From Oscillospiraceae bacterium (GTDB lineage: Bacteria; Bacillota; Clostridia; Oscillospirales; Ruminococcaceae): 64,000 nucleotides of DNA. The stretch lies in the NCBI GenBank assembly GCA_017405465.1, contig JAFRAJ010000049.1, positions 62,001 through 126,000 of the forward strand. The letters run 5' to 3'. Below, piece by piece: positions 1 to 7,718 of the stretch (positions are counted from its first letter, which is position 1; every line of letters begins with the position of its first letter). A program made the position numbers and the translations under genes. Under the pieces are notes generated by a model that saw only the letters and a list, made by a program, of their open reading frames with translations, did no database searches and was not told the origin of the DNA.

Positions 1-21
1 TTTTTTCTAGAAATATTATAT

Positions 22-459
22 TTATTCGTTATCGGATTCGCAATGATTACCGTCATGATCTGCTGTTATGATATCGAACAGCTCCCTTATACGAAGCGTC
101 TGTCCTGTAAGATACAGGAATCCAAAAAGCGCTTCCAGTCCGGTAGCTGCCCTGTAATCCGCAGGATCGGCATTGCGTGATGAAGTAACCTTGTTCGCGT
201 TTCTTCCTCTTTTTATAATGTCTGCTTCCGTATCGTTCAGTAACGGTAATATCACCTCTGACGCCCTGTGCTGAGCTCCTGCTCTGACATAGGAAACACA
301 AAGGCTGTGCAGTTTGTGAGCAGGAGCATCATGTGTAAGACTGATATGCTCCCTTACCAGCGTCTCATATACTGCATCCCCGATAAAAGCAAGCTCGACG
401 GGGCTTTTCTGTTTCGCTTCATGAGCGGTGAGAGTACGCTGCTCAGGTAATGTAATCAA
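22..459 (-). CDS. mrnC: Mini-ribonuclease III (MrnC)
   Basis: Small RNase III-type nuclease without a dsRNA-binding domain; in Bacillus MrnC matures 23S rRNA ends. The 145 residues hold the two acidic signatures of the RNase III fold: FIGDAVYE with Asp at about residue 28, and YRAATGLEALFG with Glu at about 109. The length fits the Mini-III family; full RNase III is about 220 or more. The start is a TTG at 459 with an AGGAG site nine bases upstream, and the reading frame overlaps the 3' end of obg by 17 bases, suggesting translational coupling. In many Bacillota mrnC follows cysS; here it is the last visible gene of the rplU-rpmA-obg group, and whatever lies downstream is outside the window. 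Confidence 0.93.
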   Translation of the reverse strand: MITLPEQRTLTAHEAKQKSPVELAFIGDAVYETLVREHISLTHDAPAHKLHSLCVSYVRAGAQHRASEVILPLLNDTEADIIKRGRNANKVTSSRNADPADYRAATGLEALFGFLYLTGQTLRIRELFDIITADHDGNHCESDNE

Positions 460-1711
460 ACTGGTAATCTCCTATGCGTATAGTATCGCCTTCCTGCACT
501 TCGAGTTCGACGAGCCTGTCCAGGATCCCCGAATCGGCAAGTGCATTCTGGAAGTACATTAGTGACTCGTAATCGTCAACGTTGCTCTGCATAAGGATCC
601 TCTCGAGCCACGGAGCTTCAATGACCCACTCGTCGTTATCATCATCGCGGTTGATCTCAAAGTCTCTGTTCCTACCGCCCCTCTCAGGTTTCACAAAGTC
701 AGGTTCATAGACTTTTACCGGCGGCATGTCTGCAAGGATCTCTGCACAGTGATTGACAAGTTCCCTTGTTCCGTCAGTCGTTGCTGCGGAAATCTCCATA
801 TAATCAAGATCGTGCTCCTTCGCATAGGACGCAAAGTATTCCCGCATATCACTGTCAGCGATATCGATCTTGTTTCCGACTACTATCTGCCTTCTTGAAC
901 CAAGCTCTTCACTGAATTCAGAAAGTTCTCTGTTGATCTGCTCAAAATCTTCTACAGGGTCCCTTCCCTCACTTCCGGAAACATCGACAACATGAACGAT
1001 AAGTCTGCATCTTTCTATATGCCTGAGGAAGTCATGCCCAAGTCCTATTCCCTTGCTGGCTCCTTCAATAAGCCCCGGTATGTCAGCAGCAACGAAAGAA
1101 GTGTCACCTACTCTCACGACTCCCAGATTCGGGGTCAGCGTAGTGAAATGATAATTTGCGATCTTCGGCCTGGCATTAGATATAACCGAGAGCAGCGTGG
1201 ATTTGCCTACATTCGGGAATCCAGCGAATCCAACGTCTGCTATGAGTTTCAGTTCGAGAGATATATCATAGCTTTCTCCCTGTGTTCCGGTCTTTGCAAA
1301 TCTTGGGATCTGTCTCGTCGGAGTTGCAAATTTAGCATTTCCGAAACCGCCTCTTCCTCCCTTGCAGATCAGAACTGGTTCATCGCCAGAGATATCGGCC
1401 ATTATCTTGCCGCTCTCATGTTCTCTTACTATCGTTCCTCTTGGGACCTTCAATATAAGATCATCAGCGCTCTTTCCCCGGCATCTGTTTCCTCTGCCGT
1501 TTTCTCCGCTGTCTGCCTCATATTTGCGTCTGTATTTGTAATCAGTGAGTGTAGAGAGATGGTCGTCTGCAACAAGATATATGCTGCCTCCGTCCCCGCC
1601 GTCCCCGCCGTCCGGGCCGCCGTTAGCAACATACTTCTCTCTGTGGAAACTGACCGCACCGTCGCCTCCGCGGCCAGCCTTAAGTAAAATCCTCGCTTTA
1701 TCTATAAACAT
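443..1711 (-). CDS. obg: GTPase Obg/CgtA
   Basis: Ribosome-associated GTPase needed for 50S assembly and stress control. The glycine-rich Obg fold occupies about residues 1-158 (GRGGDGAVSF, PDGGDGGDGG). The G domain follows, with P-loop GFPNVGKS at 164-171, DIPGLIEGA at about 210 and NKID near 281. A C-terminal OCT domain of about 70 residues ends the 422-residue protein. The OCT domain is typical of Gram-positive Obg. It lies behind rplU-rpmA as in most bacteria, but a clear intrinsic terminator sits in the short gap after rpmA, so its level may depend on read-through or on a promoter I cannot see. Confidence 0.97.
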   Translation of the reverse strand: MFIDKARILLKAGRGGDGAVSFHREKYVANGGPDGGDGGDGGSIYLVADDHLSTLTDYKYRRKYEADSGENGRGNRCRGKSADDLILKVPRGTIVREHESGKIMADISGDEPVLICKGGRGGFGNAKFATPTRQIPRFAKTGTQGESYDISLELKLIADVGFAGFPNVGKSTLLSVISNARPKIANYHFTTLTPNLGVVRVGDTSFVAADIPGLIEGASKGIGLGHDFLRHIERCRLIVHVVDVSGSEGRDPVEDFEQINRELSEFSEELGSRRQIVVGNKIDIADSDMREYFASYAKEHDLDYMEISAATTDGTRELVNHCAEILADMPPVKVYEPDFVKPERGGRNRDFEINRDDDNDEWVIEAPWLERILMQSNVDDYESLMYFQNALADSGILDRLVELEVQEGDTIRIGDYQFDYIT

Positions 1712-1739
1712 ATATGAATCCCGAAAATAAAAAAGAAAA

Positions 1740-1763
1740 ATCCCGTGCTTTGCAGCACGGGAT
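1740..1763 (-). terminator. intrinsic terminator between rpmA and obg
   Basis: A perfect hairpin with 9-base arms at 1741-1749 and 1754-1762 and a TTGC-type loop. On the minus strand it is followed by a T-rich run (fwd A-rich 1729-1739). It lies just after the rpmA stop and about 30 bases before the obg start, so it probably lowers obg-mrnC transcription relative to the ribosomal protein genes. Confidence 0.8.
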
Positions 1764-1768
1764 CCGGT

Positions 1769-2020
1769 TCAGTTAATGACGTTGACCTTTTTACGGTCCT
1801 TGCCGTAGCGTGTGAACCTGACGGTACCGTCCGCAAGTGCGTAGAGTGTATCATCGGATCCGATCCCTACGTTGAGGCCGGGATGAATGTGTGTGCCGCG
1901 CTGACGAACAAGAATGTTGCCAGCGAGAACGAACTGACCGTCCGCTCTCTTAACGCCGAGGCGCTTGGACTCGGAGTCTCTGCCGTTCTTTGTAGAACCA
2001 ACACCTTTTTTATGTGCCAT
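1769..2020 (-). CDS. rpmA: 50S ribosomal protein L27
   Basis: L27 sits near the peptidyl-transferase centre, where its N-terminus reaches the tRNA ends. The 83-residue sequence opens with [16 protein letters not shown], the classic L27 signature, and shows the rest of the family ([15 protein letters not shown]). In most Bacillota L27 is made with an extra N-terminal stretch of about nine residues that the protease Prp removes, and prp lies between rplU and rpmA. Here the protein begins directly in the mature, proteobacterial-like form, and only 20 bases separate it from rplU, leaving no room for prp. Confidence 0.98.
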   Translation of the reverse strand: MAHKKGVGSTKNGRDSESKRLGVKRADGQFVLAGNILVRQRGTHIHPGLNVGIGSDDTLYALADGTVRFTRYGKDRKKVNVIN

Positions 2021-2040
2021 AAGTAAAACCCTCCGTTCCC

Positions 2041-2349
2041 TTACGCGTTGATGGCAGTAACTTCAACTTTAGTGAAGCTCTGACGATGGCCGAGATGACG
2101 TTTTTCGTTCTTTTTGGGCTTGTAAGTGAACACGTCGATCTTCTTGGATTTTCCCTGCTTGAGGACCTTTCCTGTTACGGTTGCGCCTTCCACTGTCGGA
2201 TTTCCAAAAACTGTGGTGTCGCCGCCGAGGGCCAGGACCTTGTCAAATGTGACGGTCTCATCAGCTTCAGCAGCGAGCTTCTCGACGTAGATAACGTCTC
2301 CCTGCTCGACTCTGTACTGCTTGCCGCCAGTTACGATAACTGCGTACAT
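2041..2349 (-). CDS. rplU: 50S ribosomal protein L21
   Basis: L21 binds 23S rRNA in the large subunit. The 102-residue protein starts [14 protein letters not shown] and contains [23 protein letters not shown] and GHRQSFTKV, which are family hallmarks; the length is normal. It is the first gene after a consensus promoter 85 bases upstream and is followed after 20 bases by rpmA. The leader between promoter and start is the place where Bacillota often carry an L21 autoregulatory structure; I see no structure there that I can assign with confidence. Confidence 0.98.
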   Translation of the reverse strand: MYAVIVTGGKQYRVEQGDVIYVEKLAAEADETVTFDKVLALGGDTTVFGNPTVEGATVTGKVLKQGKSKKIDVFTYKPKKNEKRHLGHRQSFTKVEVTAINA

Positions 2350-2434
2350 TTCTTTACCTCTGTCTTTTTATTCGACACGCTGCAACAGGCGGTATGAAGA
2401 TACTCTTGGAAGCCTGTCTCAAGCGGACCAATCT

Positions 2435-2463
2435 ATTATAGATGACATAAAACATTGTGTCAA
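2435..2463 (-). promoter_or_regulatory. consensus sigma-A promoter of rplU operon
   Basis: Read on the minus strand, TTGACA (fwd 2458-2463) and TATAAT (fwd 2435-2440) are separated by exactly 17 bases, a perfect match to the housekeeping consensus. It lies about 85 bases upstream of the rplU start and is the strongest-looking promoter in the window, as expected for ribosomal protein genes. Confidence 0.9.
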
Positions 2464-2502
2464 TATATGCATTCTTGTACCTGCTCATTATGATTCAGTA
2501 CG

Positions 2503-3438
2503 TTAAGGTATTTCATTTTTCTTAAGAAATTCCATCACCTGTTCCCTGTTTCTGAGTGCTGTTCCGGCTCCCACCGCAGTCGTGCATATGGCACCGCAGG
2601 CTGAGGCAAATCTGAGAGCTATTTCCGCTTCAGAACCTCTCAGCAGTTCTGAGCAGAATCCTGCAACAAAGTTATCTCCTGCTCCGGTCGCGTCCACTGC
2701 ATCTATAGGGAAAGCCTCAAGCCGAATCTTCTTATCACCGCTTCTGAAGAAACACCCTTTGCTGCCGAGCTTTACTATCACGTTTCTGACTCCGTATTCC
2801 AGCAATACCTCCGCCATTTCTTCCGGATCTTCTTTTCCTGTAAAATAACGTGCTTCATCCTCATTAGGCGTAATGTAATCTATAAGAGGCAGTGAATCCC
2901 GGACATCTTCAAGAGTAAGAAAGCGGAAATTGGGAAGCTTCGTATCAGCTATCACGATCTGTCCAGCTTTCTTGGCATTCACGACAACATCATGAATGAC
3001 ATCAGGATCATCAAACGGCGCTCTGAAGAGAGAGCCGATTATCAGAGCTTTGGCATCAGTGAAAAGCGAAGGATCATTTTCCGGATGATAGTTGAAAGTA
3101 TGCGCACCGTTTGTTATTGACTGTCTGGTTCCGTCCTGTCGTACGAACATCGTCGTGACTGGTGTCCCGCCTTCCCGCGGAGTTACTCTCACATCCACGC
3201 CGTTTCTTTTCAGTTCACTGAGTACCATCTCACCGGCAGCATCACTGGCGAGAGAACATAATAATCCTGTCCTGAGCCCGAGTTTTGAAGCCGCTATCGC
3301 TTCATTTACTGCTTCCCCTCCGACGTTGAGCGACCCGGACTGAGCTCTGTATCCAGACGCTGAAACTGGTGCAGGATCAAATCCTCTGATAATGGAGTCT
3401 ACCAGAGCCATCCCTACACAGATAACATCATAACGCAT
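2503..3438 (-). CDS. PfkB-family sugar kinase
   Basis: ATP-dependent kinase of the ribokinase/PfkB family, acting in the cytoplasm on a sugar or nucleoside. The N-terminal half has the glycine-rich NVGGEAVNEAIAASKLG segment that resembles the first PfkB signature. The C-terminal DATGAGDNFVAGF (near residue 250) is the second PfkB signature, with its Asp catalytic base and anion hole. The 311-residue length is normal. ATG start with a GGAGG site seven bases upstream. The substrate cannot be read from sequence; ribose, fructose or another ketose are possible. It is followed upstream by a histidine phosphatase gene on the same strand. Confidence 0.88.
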   Translation of the reverse strand: MRYDVICVGMALVDSIIRGFDPAPVSASGYRAQSGSLNVGGEAVNEAIAASKLGLRTGLLCSLASDAAGEMVLSELKRNGVDVRVTPREGGTPVTTMFVRQDGTRQSITNGAHTFNYHPENDPSLFTDAKALIIGSLFRAPFDDPDVIHDVVVNAKKAGQIVIADTKLPNFRFLTLEDVRDSLPLIDYITPNEDEARYFTGKEDPEEMAEVLLEYGVRNVIVKLGSKGCFFRSGDKKIRLEAFPIDAVDATGAGDNFVAGFCSELLRGSEAEIALRFASACGAICTTAVGAGTALRNREQVMEFLKKNEIP

Positions 3439-3483
3439 ACATGCACCTCCTCCTGCAGTATCTATACATGCCCGCTTCGGTCG

Positions 3484-4047
3484 TTACTCCAGTTCTTTCG
3501 GTATGCTGAACTGTCCGTCAATGTTCTCAAAGGTATACAGTGCACAGTTTCCTATGTACTTTGACCAGTAAGCACCTTTCGAGTCAGGAGTCAGATATTC
3601 CAGGAGCCCTTTCATCGCGATCGCATGAGTTGAGATCAATATATTTCCCTTAAGATTCTGTATCCTCCGCAGAAACTTTCCAGCTCTTTCAACTACTGAA
3701 GACAGCTGCTCCATTCCTTCCGGTGCGGGGTTGTGAACAAAATCGCTGAAAAACCTGACGATCTCCGGAGGCGGATTCTTCAGATCGATCCCTTCATATG
3801 GACCATAATCCATTTCTATCAGAAGCTCATCTATTACAGGGGTTCTGTACGGAGCTATGATCTCTGCTGTCTGAACTGCACGTATGAGAGGGCTTGAGAA
3901 CACATGGTCGAAAGTGATCTTCTTCAGCTTTTCAGCTGCATCTTCAGCCTGTGCCACACCTTCTTCGTTAAGAGGCTGATCACTTCTTCCCTGAAGAGAA
4001 TTCGTCCGATTGAGTTCAGTCTTTCCGTGTCTGATGATATATATCAT
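3484..4047 (-). CDS. Histidine phosphatase family protein
   Basis: Member of the phosphoglycerate mutase-like histidine phosphatase superfamily. The RHGKTELN motif at residues 6-13 holds the phosphorylated His, EMDYGPYEG around 83 carries the acid, and ISTHAIAMKGLLEYL near 140 holds the second His. At 187 residues it fits small phosphatases (GpmB/CobC/PhoE type) rather than glycolytic mutase (about 230-250). The substrate is unknown. It lies between the sugar kinase and biotin ligase genes, all on the minus strand with short gaps. Confidence 0.88.
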   Translation of the reverse strand: MIYIIRHGKTELNRTNSLQGRSDQPLNEEGVAQAEDAAEKLKKITFDHVFSSPLIRAVQTAEIIAPYRTPVIDELLIEMDYGPYEGIDLKNPPPEIVRFFSDFVHNPAPEGMEQLSSVVERAGKFLRRIQNLKGNILISTHAIAMKGLLEYLTPDSKGAYWSKYIGNCALYTFENIDGQFSIPKELE

Positions 4048-4107
4048 TTTTTTACACCTGTGCTTTGTTATGTGCGGACAAGGCTGTGCAGTAACCTTAT
4101 TGGTTTT

Positions 4108-4863
4108 CTATCTCTGCTGATCCATGTATCTTATGGACACATTACCTGTTTCGAAACGTAAGATTGCTCCCTCTTCAGTCATGACAGACAGCGCTCCATC
4201 ATCTTCCACTGACAATGCAGTACCTCTCATCTCTTTATTGTCGTATACAAAACTAATCTTCCTTCCGACAGTATCACATACTGCTCTGTATCTCTCAATG
4301 ACTCCGGCTGGGTCGCTTCTTATCTCCTCGGTGAGTTCACTGTATAGAGCAGCTGCCAGCAGATCGCGGCTGAGCGTATCTTTCCCTATAGCCTTAGCTA
4401 TACCCGAAATCTCTTCCGGGAACCCTCCTTCAGGTTCCTGCAGATTTATCCCGATACCCACGATCACTTCGCCGGAGCCTGTCCTCTCACAGAGTATGCC
4501 TCCGGCCTTCATCCTATCGTAGTAAATATCATTCACCCATTTCACGGATGTCTCTATTCCAAAACTGTGAAGCGCTCTCACCGAAGCAATACCTGCAGCG
4601 AAAGTGACAGGAAAGATGAGAGAGACATCTCTATAAACTGCCGTAAAATACAGTCCCGTGTCCTGAGGAGAGTAGAAGCTTCTTCCATGGCTCCCTTTTC
4701 CCTGTGTCTGACTAGATGCAACAATGAGGATATCTCCGTCATGCTCAGAAATAAGGCTCCTGGCACGCGTAATAGTGGAATCTACTGTTTCATATACCGA
4801 TATATAAGGATAGAGCCCGCGTTCTGCGAGCTCTTTTTCTATCAACTTTCTGTCAGGGATCAT
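4108..4863 (-). CDS. birA: Biotin--[acetyl-CoA-carboxylase] ligase
   Basis: Attaches biotin to carboxylase carrier domains through biotinyl-AMP. Family motifs are VASSQTQGKGSHGRSFYS (the adenylate-binding loop, a variant of GRGRRGR), VKWVNDIYYDRMKAGGILCE with the biotin-binding Lys region, and VGIGINLQ. The 251-residue protein lacks the N-terminal winged helix of bifunctional BirA, so it is a group-I ligase without DNA-binding repressor activity. A C-terminal SH3-like domain follows from about residue 210. It lies 17 bases downstream of the PrsW-type gene on the same strand. Confidence 0.92.
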   Translation of the reverse strand: MIPDRKLIEKELAERGLYPYISVYETVDSTITRARSLISEHDGDILIVASSQTQGKGSHGRSFYSPQDTGLYFTAVYRDVSLIFPVTFAAGIASVRALHSFGIETSVKWVNDIYYDRMKAGGILCERTGSGEVIVGIGINLQEPEGGFPEEISGIAKAIGKDTLSRDLLAAALYSELTEEIRSDPAGVIERYRAVCDTVGRKISFVYDNKEMRGTALSVEDDGALSVMTEEGAILRFETGNVSIRYMDQQR

Positions 4864-4880
4864 TTCAAAGCATCTCCGCC

Positions 4881-5591
4881 TCAGTATACCGGCCAGGCTG
4901 CAAACGGCCCGTCGTTGGCTGATTCTTCTTTGACTTTTCTGATCGATAATATATCAAGTATGACAACGAAAGCGAAGAACACATAGTACAGGTAATCATA
5001 TGTGCTCATGAGGCAGTAATCATAGAATCCGTGAAGTAACACTGCGATGATATACGATACTCTGAGATAATGTCTCGCTTCACTCTGGCGTCCGAGCAGC
5101 ATCGATTTCTTTGCCTTGGAATAATAATGCCCCATAAAGATGCTGAAAGTCATGTGACCGGGGACTGAGAGTATCGCTCTGGAAACCGCGACCGACAGTC
5201 CGTACTGCTGCACATACATCACATTCTCAAGAGCTGCGAACCCCAATGAGACGAAGACTGCGTATACAATACCGTCAAAGTTGCAGTTGAACTCATCATT
5301 GTTCCATGTGAAGAGTTTAAGAGCAATAAACTTGACCCCTTCTTCACAGATCGCAACTATCAGAAAAGCTGTAACAAAAGCATACAGTTCCGAGTTGACG
5401 TCAATATGGTTAGAAGCCAGACTTATCAGCGAACTCTCAGCGAAAGCTGCCGGGAAGCATGAAAGAGCACCTGCTCCAACCAGCCTGATCAGCAGTCCGA
5501 GTGGTTCCTTCTCGATTCTGTCAAGCCTGTAGATGTAATGCATAAGGAATAAGGCAGGCAGCAGAGCTGCCGCAGTCAGGATACGCATCAT
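4881..5591 (-). CDS. prsW: PrsW-family intramembrane metalloprotease
   Basis: Multi-pass membrane protein of the PrsW/CAAX-protease superfamily. The three motifs thought to build the metal site are visible: EEGVKFIALK (EExxK, near residue 83), FAALENVMYV (FxxxEN, near 118) and HGFYDYC (HxxxD, near 201). About seven hydrophobic segments are seen over 236 residues. In Bacillus subtilis PrsW cuts the anti-sigma factor RsiW, but no sigma/anti-sigma pair is present in this window, so the substrate is open. Directly upstream lies a rhomboid-like gene with only nine bases between them. Two start ATGs are adjacent (5591 and 5588); I kept the first. Confidence 0.85.
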   Translation of the reverse strand: MMRILTAAALLPALFLMHYIYRLDRIEKEPLGLLIRLVGAGALSCFPAAFAESSLISLASNHIDVNSELYAFVTAFLIVAICEEGVKFIALKLFTWNNDEFNCNFDGIVYAVFVSLGFAALENVMYVQQYGLSVAVSRAILSVPGHMTFSIFMGHYYSKAKKSMLLGRQSEARHYLRVSYIIAVLLHGFYDYCLMSTYDYLYYVFFAFVVILDILSIRKVKEESANDGPFAAWPVY

Positions 5592-5600
5592 AAACTCCTC

Positions 5601-6242
5601 TTATTTCCAGTAATCAGAGAATTCTTTATTTCTCTTGCGTCTGTCAAAAAACAGCCTGATATTTCTTACCGCATCATTCCACATGAACACTATAAGTGGT
5701 AACAGTGCGGCAATAATGAGCAAACGTGCATAGGGATTTATTATGAAGCTGTAGATCATGAAGACAAGATCTATAAGAGCAACCCATTTCACTTTCACAG
5801 GTATCACATAGAACAACAACACCTGATAATCAGGATAAAGTATCGCGAAAGCGAGGAACAGCGACAGGTTTATATAATAGTTGGATCCGACAGTAACAAA
5901 AATGGAAGCGATCACTGTACAGACTATCTCCATCAGATAGTAGCAGTTGAAGTTGAAGCTGCCCCATTCATGTTCGAGAGCTCCGCCTATCATGTAATAG
6001 AAATATATAGTAAGAAGGAAAGACAGCGGATTTCTGCTTTCAGGCTCGAAGATAAAAGTCAGACAGCGCCAGATCTGTCCCTGAGTCACAGCCTGCCAGT
6101 TCAGGTACAGCATCTGAGTAGCGAATCCATCCATAAGCAGATCTGCGATATAAACTATTGCCATTCCCCCACAGATGACTACCATAAGATTCTCTATCGC
6201 GAATCTTCCGAAGCGTCTCTCCAGTTTATTCAAAAGCTTCAA
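5601..6242 (-). CDS. Rhomboid-like membrane protein lacking catalytic residues
   Basis: 213-residue polytopic protein. WRCLTFIFEP, then the loop and helix around EHEWGSFNFNCYYL, resemble the L1-loop and early helices of the rhomboid/Derlin fold. I find no GxSG serine motif (the matching segment reads TVGSNYYINLSLFLAF) and no catalytic His in the last helix, so it is probably a pseudoprotease or chaperone-like relative. The start used is a TTG at 6242 with a weak ribosome site; an internal start cannot be excluded. It is immediately upstream of the PrsW-type protease gene and likely cotranscribed. Confidence 0.7.
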   Translation of the reverse strand: MKLLNKLERRFGRFAIENLMVVICGGMAIVYIADLLMDGFATQMLYLNWQAVTQGQIWRCLTFIFEPESRNPLSFLLTIYFYYMIGGALEHEWGSFNFNCYYLMEIVCTVIASIFVTVGSNYYINLSLFLAFAILYPDYQVLLFYVIPVKVKWVALIDLVFMIYSFIINPYARLLIIAALLPLIVFMWNDAVRNIRLFFDRRKRNKEFSDYWK

Positions 6243-6314
6243 TTCAGGTACCAGCCTTGCATTTTTTCACAGATACATTATATATCTTATAAATCTTTCC
6301 AACAACCGAAAACG

Positions 6315-6343
6315 TTGACTCAAGCCTTCAGTAACTGTAGAAT
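6315..6343 (+). promoter_or_regulatory. promoter of tRNA-Leu
   Basis: TTGACT (6315-6320) and TAGAAT (6338-6343) with a 17-base spacer, 18 bases before the mature tRNA 5' end. Only one mismatch per hexamer. Confidence 0.8.
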
Positions 6344-6361
6344 ACCTTATGTGACAAATAT

Positions 6362-6444
6362 GCGGGTATGGTGGAATTGGCAGACACGCTAGACTTAGGA
6401 TCTAGTGGGCAACCGTGCAGGTTCAAGTCCTGTTACCCGCACCA
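6362..6444 (+). tRNA. tRNA-Leu (anticodon TAG)
   Basis: Class II tRNA of 83 bases with encoded CCA. Acceptor arms GCGGGTA and TACCCGC pair fully. The anticodon stem CTAGA/TCTAG encloses loop CTTAGGA, giving anticodon TAG, which reads CTA and wobbles to other CTN leucine codons. The long variable arm and the TTCAAGTCC T-loop region are typical of Leu tRNA. It stands alone between divergently arranged protein genes, with its own promoter and terminator. Confidence 0.97.
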
Positions 6445-6452
6445 AAATACGT

Positions 6453-6495
6453 GAAACCGCCTGTCGCCGACCGTGGATGACAAGCGGTTTCTTTT
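6453..6495 (+). terminator. terminator of tRNA-Leu
   Basis: Arms GAAACCGC (6453-6460) and GCGGTTTC (6484-6491) pair fully, extended inward by TGTC/GACA, and are followed by a short T-run. It starts nine bases after the tRNA CCA end. Confidence 0.7.
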
Positions 6496-6540
6496 GTCTA
6501 ACCAGTCATCCCGTCACTGCAATTTACATCTTCTGAGATC

Positions 6541-7413
6541 TTATATCCGTTGCACTCCCGCCGCTTTGAAGAATTCCTTTAGACGTTCCGGCATTACACT
6601 GCTCCCATTCAAGCCGGTGAACGCTATCTCTATCTTTTTGTTTGAACCGTGATAATCGCTTCCTGCAGTGACGTACAAGTTGTATTTTCCAGCTAAGTCA
6701 ATCATCTCAGCTGTCTGCTGCATATCGAATCCGGAATAAAAAGCTTCCACGCCTTTAAGACCGAATCCTTTCAGTTTAGTAAGTCTGTCCTCCATCTCTT
6801 CGGGGGATATCTTCTCATCTCCGCTTCCGAAAAGCGGATGGGCAAGAACAGGGATACCGCCGCTCTTAAGTATGCTCTCTATCGCCTGTTCAGGTCTGAT
6901 GTACTTTTCATTCACGTGGAGCTTATTGATATAGTTGCTGATCGCATCGTCTTTGTTCTCCGCAAATCCGTATCTAGCCATAAGATTCCCGAGATGAGGC
7001 TTCCCGGGATTGTCCAGAGCAAGTATGCTTTCTATCTCATCCTTAGGGAATCTGAATCCGAATTCATTCTTGAGGAATTCGAACCGTGCCGTCATCTTCT
7101 CCATGCGGAAACCGTGTCCGATCCGCACAGTGTCATTAATCGCCTGTGCTGAAGGATCGAATCCGTATCCAAGTATGTGATACTTTCCTTCTTCATCCTT
7201 ACATGAGAACTCCACTCCGGTAATAAATACGGGATCTTCTTCGCGCAGCATAGCTGAGATGCTGACTGCTCCTTTGAATGAATCATGGTCAGTTACTGAG
7301 AAGACCTCCAAACCTGCCTTCCTTACGTTTTCCAGCAGTTCTTCCGGCGTATCAGTCCCATCAGATATATTCGTATGCAGATGCAAGTCTATTCTGCCAG
7401 TTCCTTCAGACAT
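6541..7413 (-). CDS. PHP-domain phosphoesterase
   Basis: Metal-dependent phosphoesterase of the PHP (polymerase and histidinol phosphatase) family, close in layout to YciV/RNase AM-type enzymes that act on 3',5'-nucleoside bisphosphates or RNA 5' ends. Motifs: DLHLHTNISDGT (first metal His pair), VTDHDSFKG, VEFSCKDEEGKYHILGYGF, IPVLAHPLFG, and the C-terminal TAGSDYHG. About 290 residues is the usual size. I start at the ATG at 7413 because an AGGAAAGGA ribosome site lies just before it; an in-frame ATG at 7440 has none. Confidence 0.87.
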   Translation of the reverse strand: MSEGTGRIDLHLHTNISDGTDTPEELLENVRKAGLEVFSVTDHDSFKGAVSISAMLREEDPVFITGVEFSCKDEEGKYHILGYGFDPSAQAINDTVRIGHGFRMEKMTARFEFLKNEFGFRFPKDEIESILALDNPGKPHLGNLMARYGFAENKDDAISNYINKLHVNEKYIRPEQAIESILKSGGIPVLAHPLFGSGDEKISPEEMEDRLTKLKGFGLKGVEAFYSGFDMQQTAEMIDLAGKYNLYVTAGSDYHGSNKKIEIAFTGLNGSSVMPERLKEFFKAAGVQRI

Positions 7414-7440
7414 GTAGTTTTCCTTTCCTTTTACAGACAT

Positions 7441-7718
7441 TTTTAATCTGTCGTCGTTTCAGCAGCCCAGTTCTATGAGGATACTGACGTCTATGTTCCT
7501 TTGAAGAAGCTCTTGCGTGAGTTATTTATTTCGCCGTATATACAAGCATGACACAGAGCTATAATCAAGTCTGTCTGTTACATAATAACGTCGTATGCGT
7601 ACTTATTGCATTTTGGGTGTCAGCACGCATAAAAGGCCTTATCATGATTAATGTGTTATATTAATTATATAAGATATAAGAAACACAATTCCTTTGATCT
7701 TATGAATGCAGGAGAATC
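7441..7718. other. divergent intergenic region
   Basis: 278 bases between the PHP gene (minus) and the phosphotransferase gene (plus). An AT-rich patch at about 7645-7690 (GTTATATTAATTATAT region) may hold plus-strand promoter elements. I could not pick a convincing -35/-10 pair, and I see no gene, repeat or RNA structure. Confidence 0.4.

Noticed and set aside
992-1687. A 231-residue plus-strand reading frame opposite obg
   Set aside because: Contained in a clearly coding gene on the other strand, and its product has no recognisable domain.
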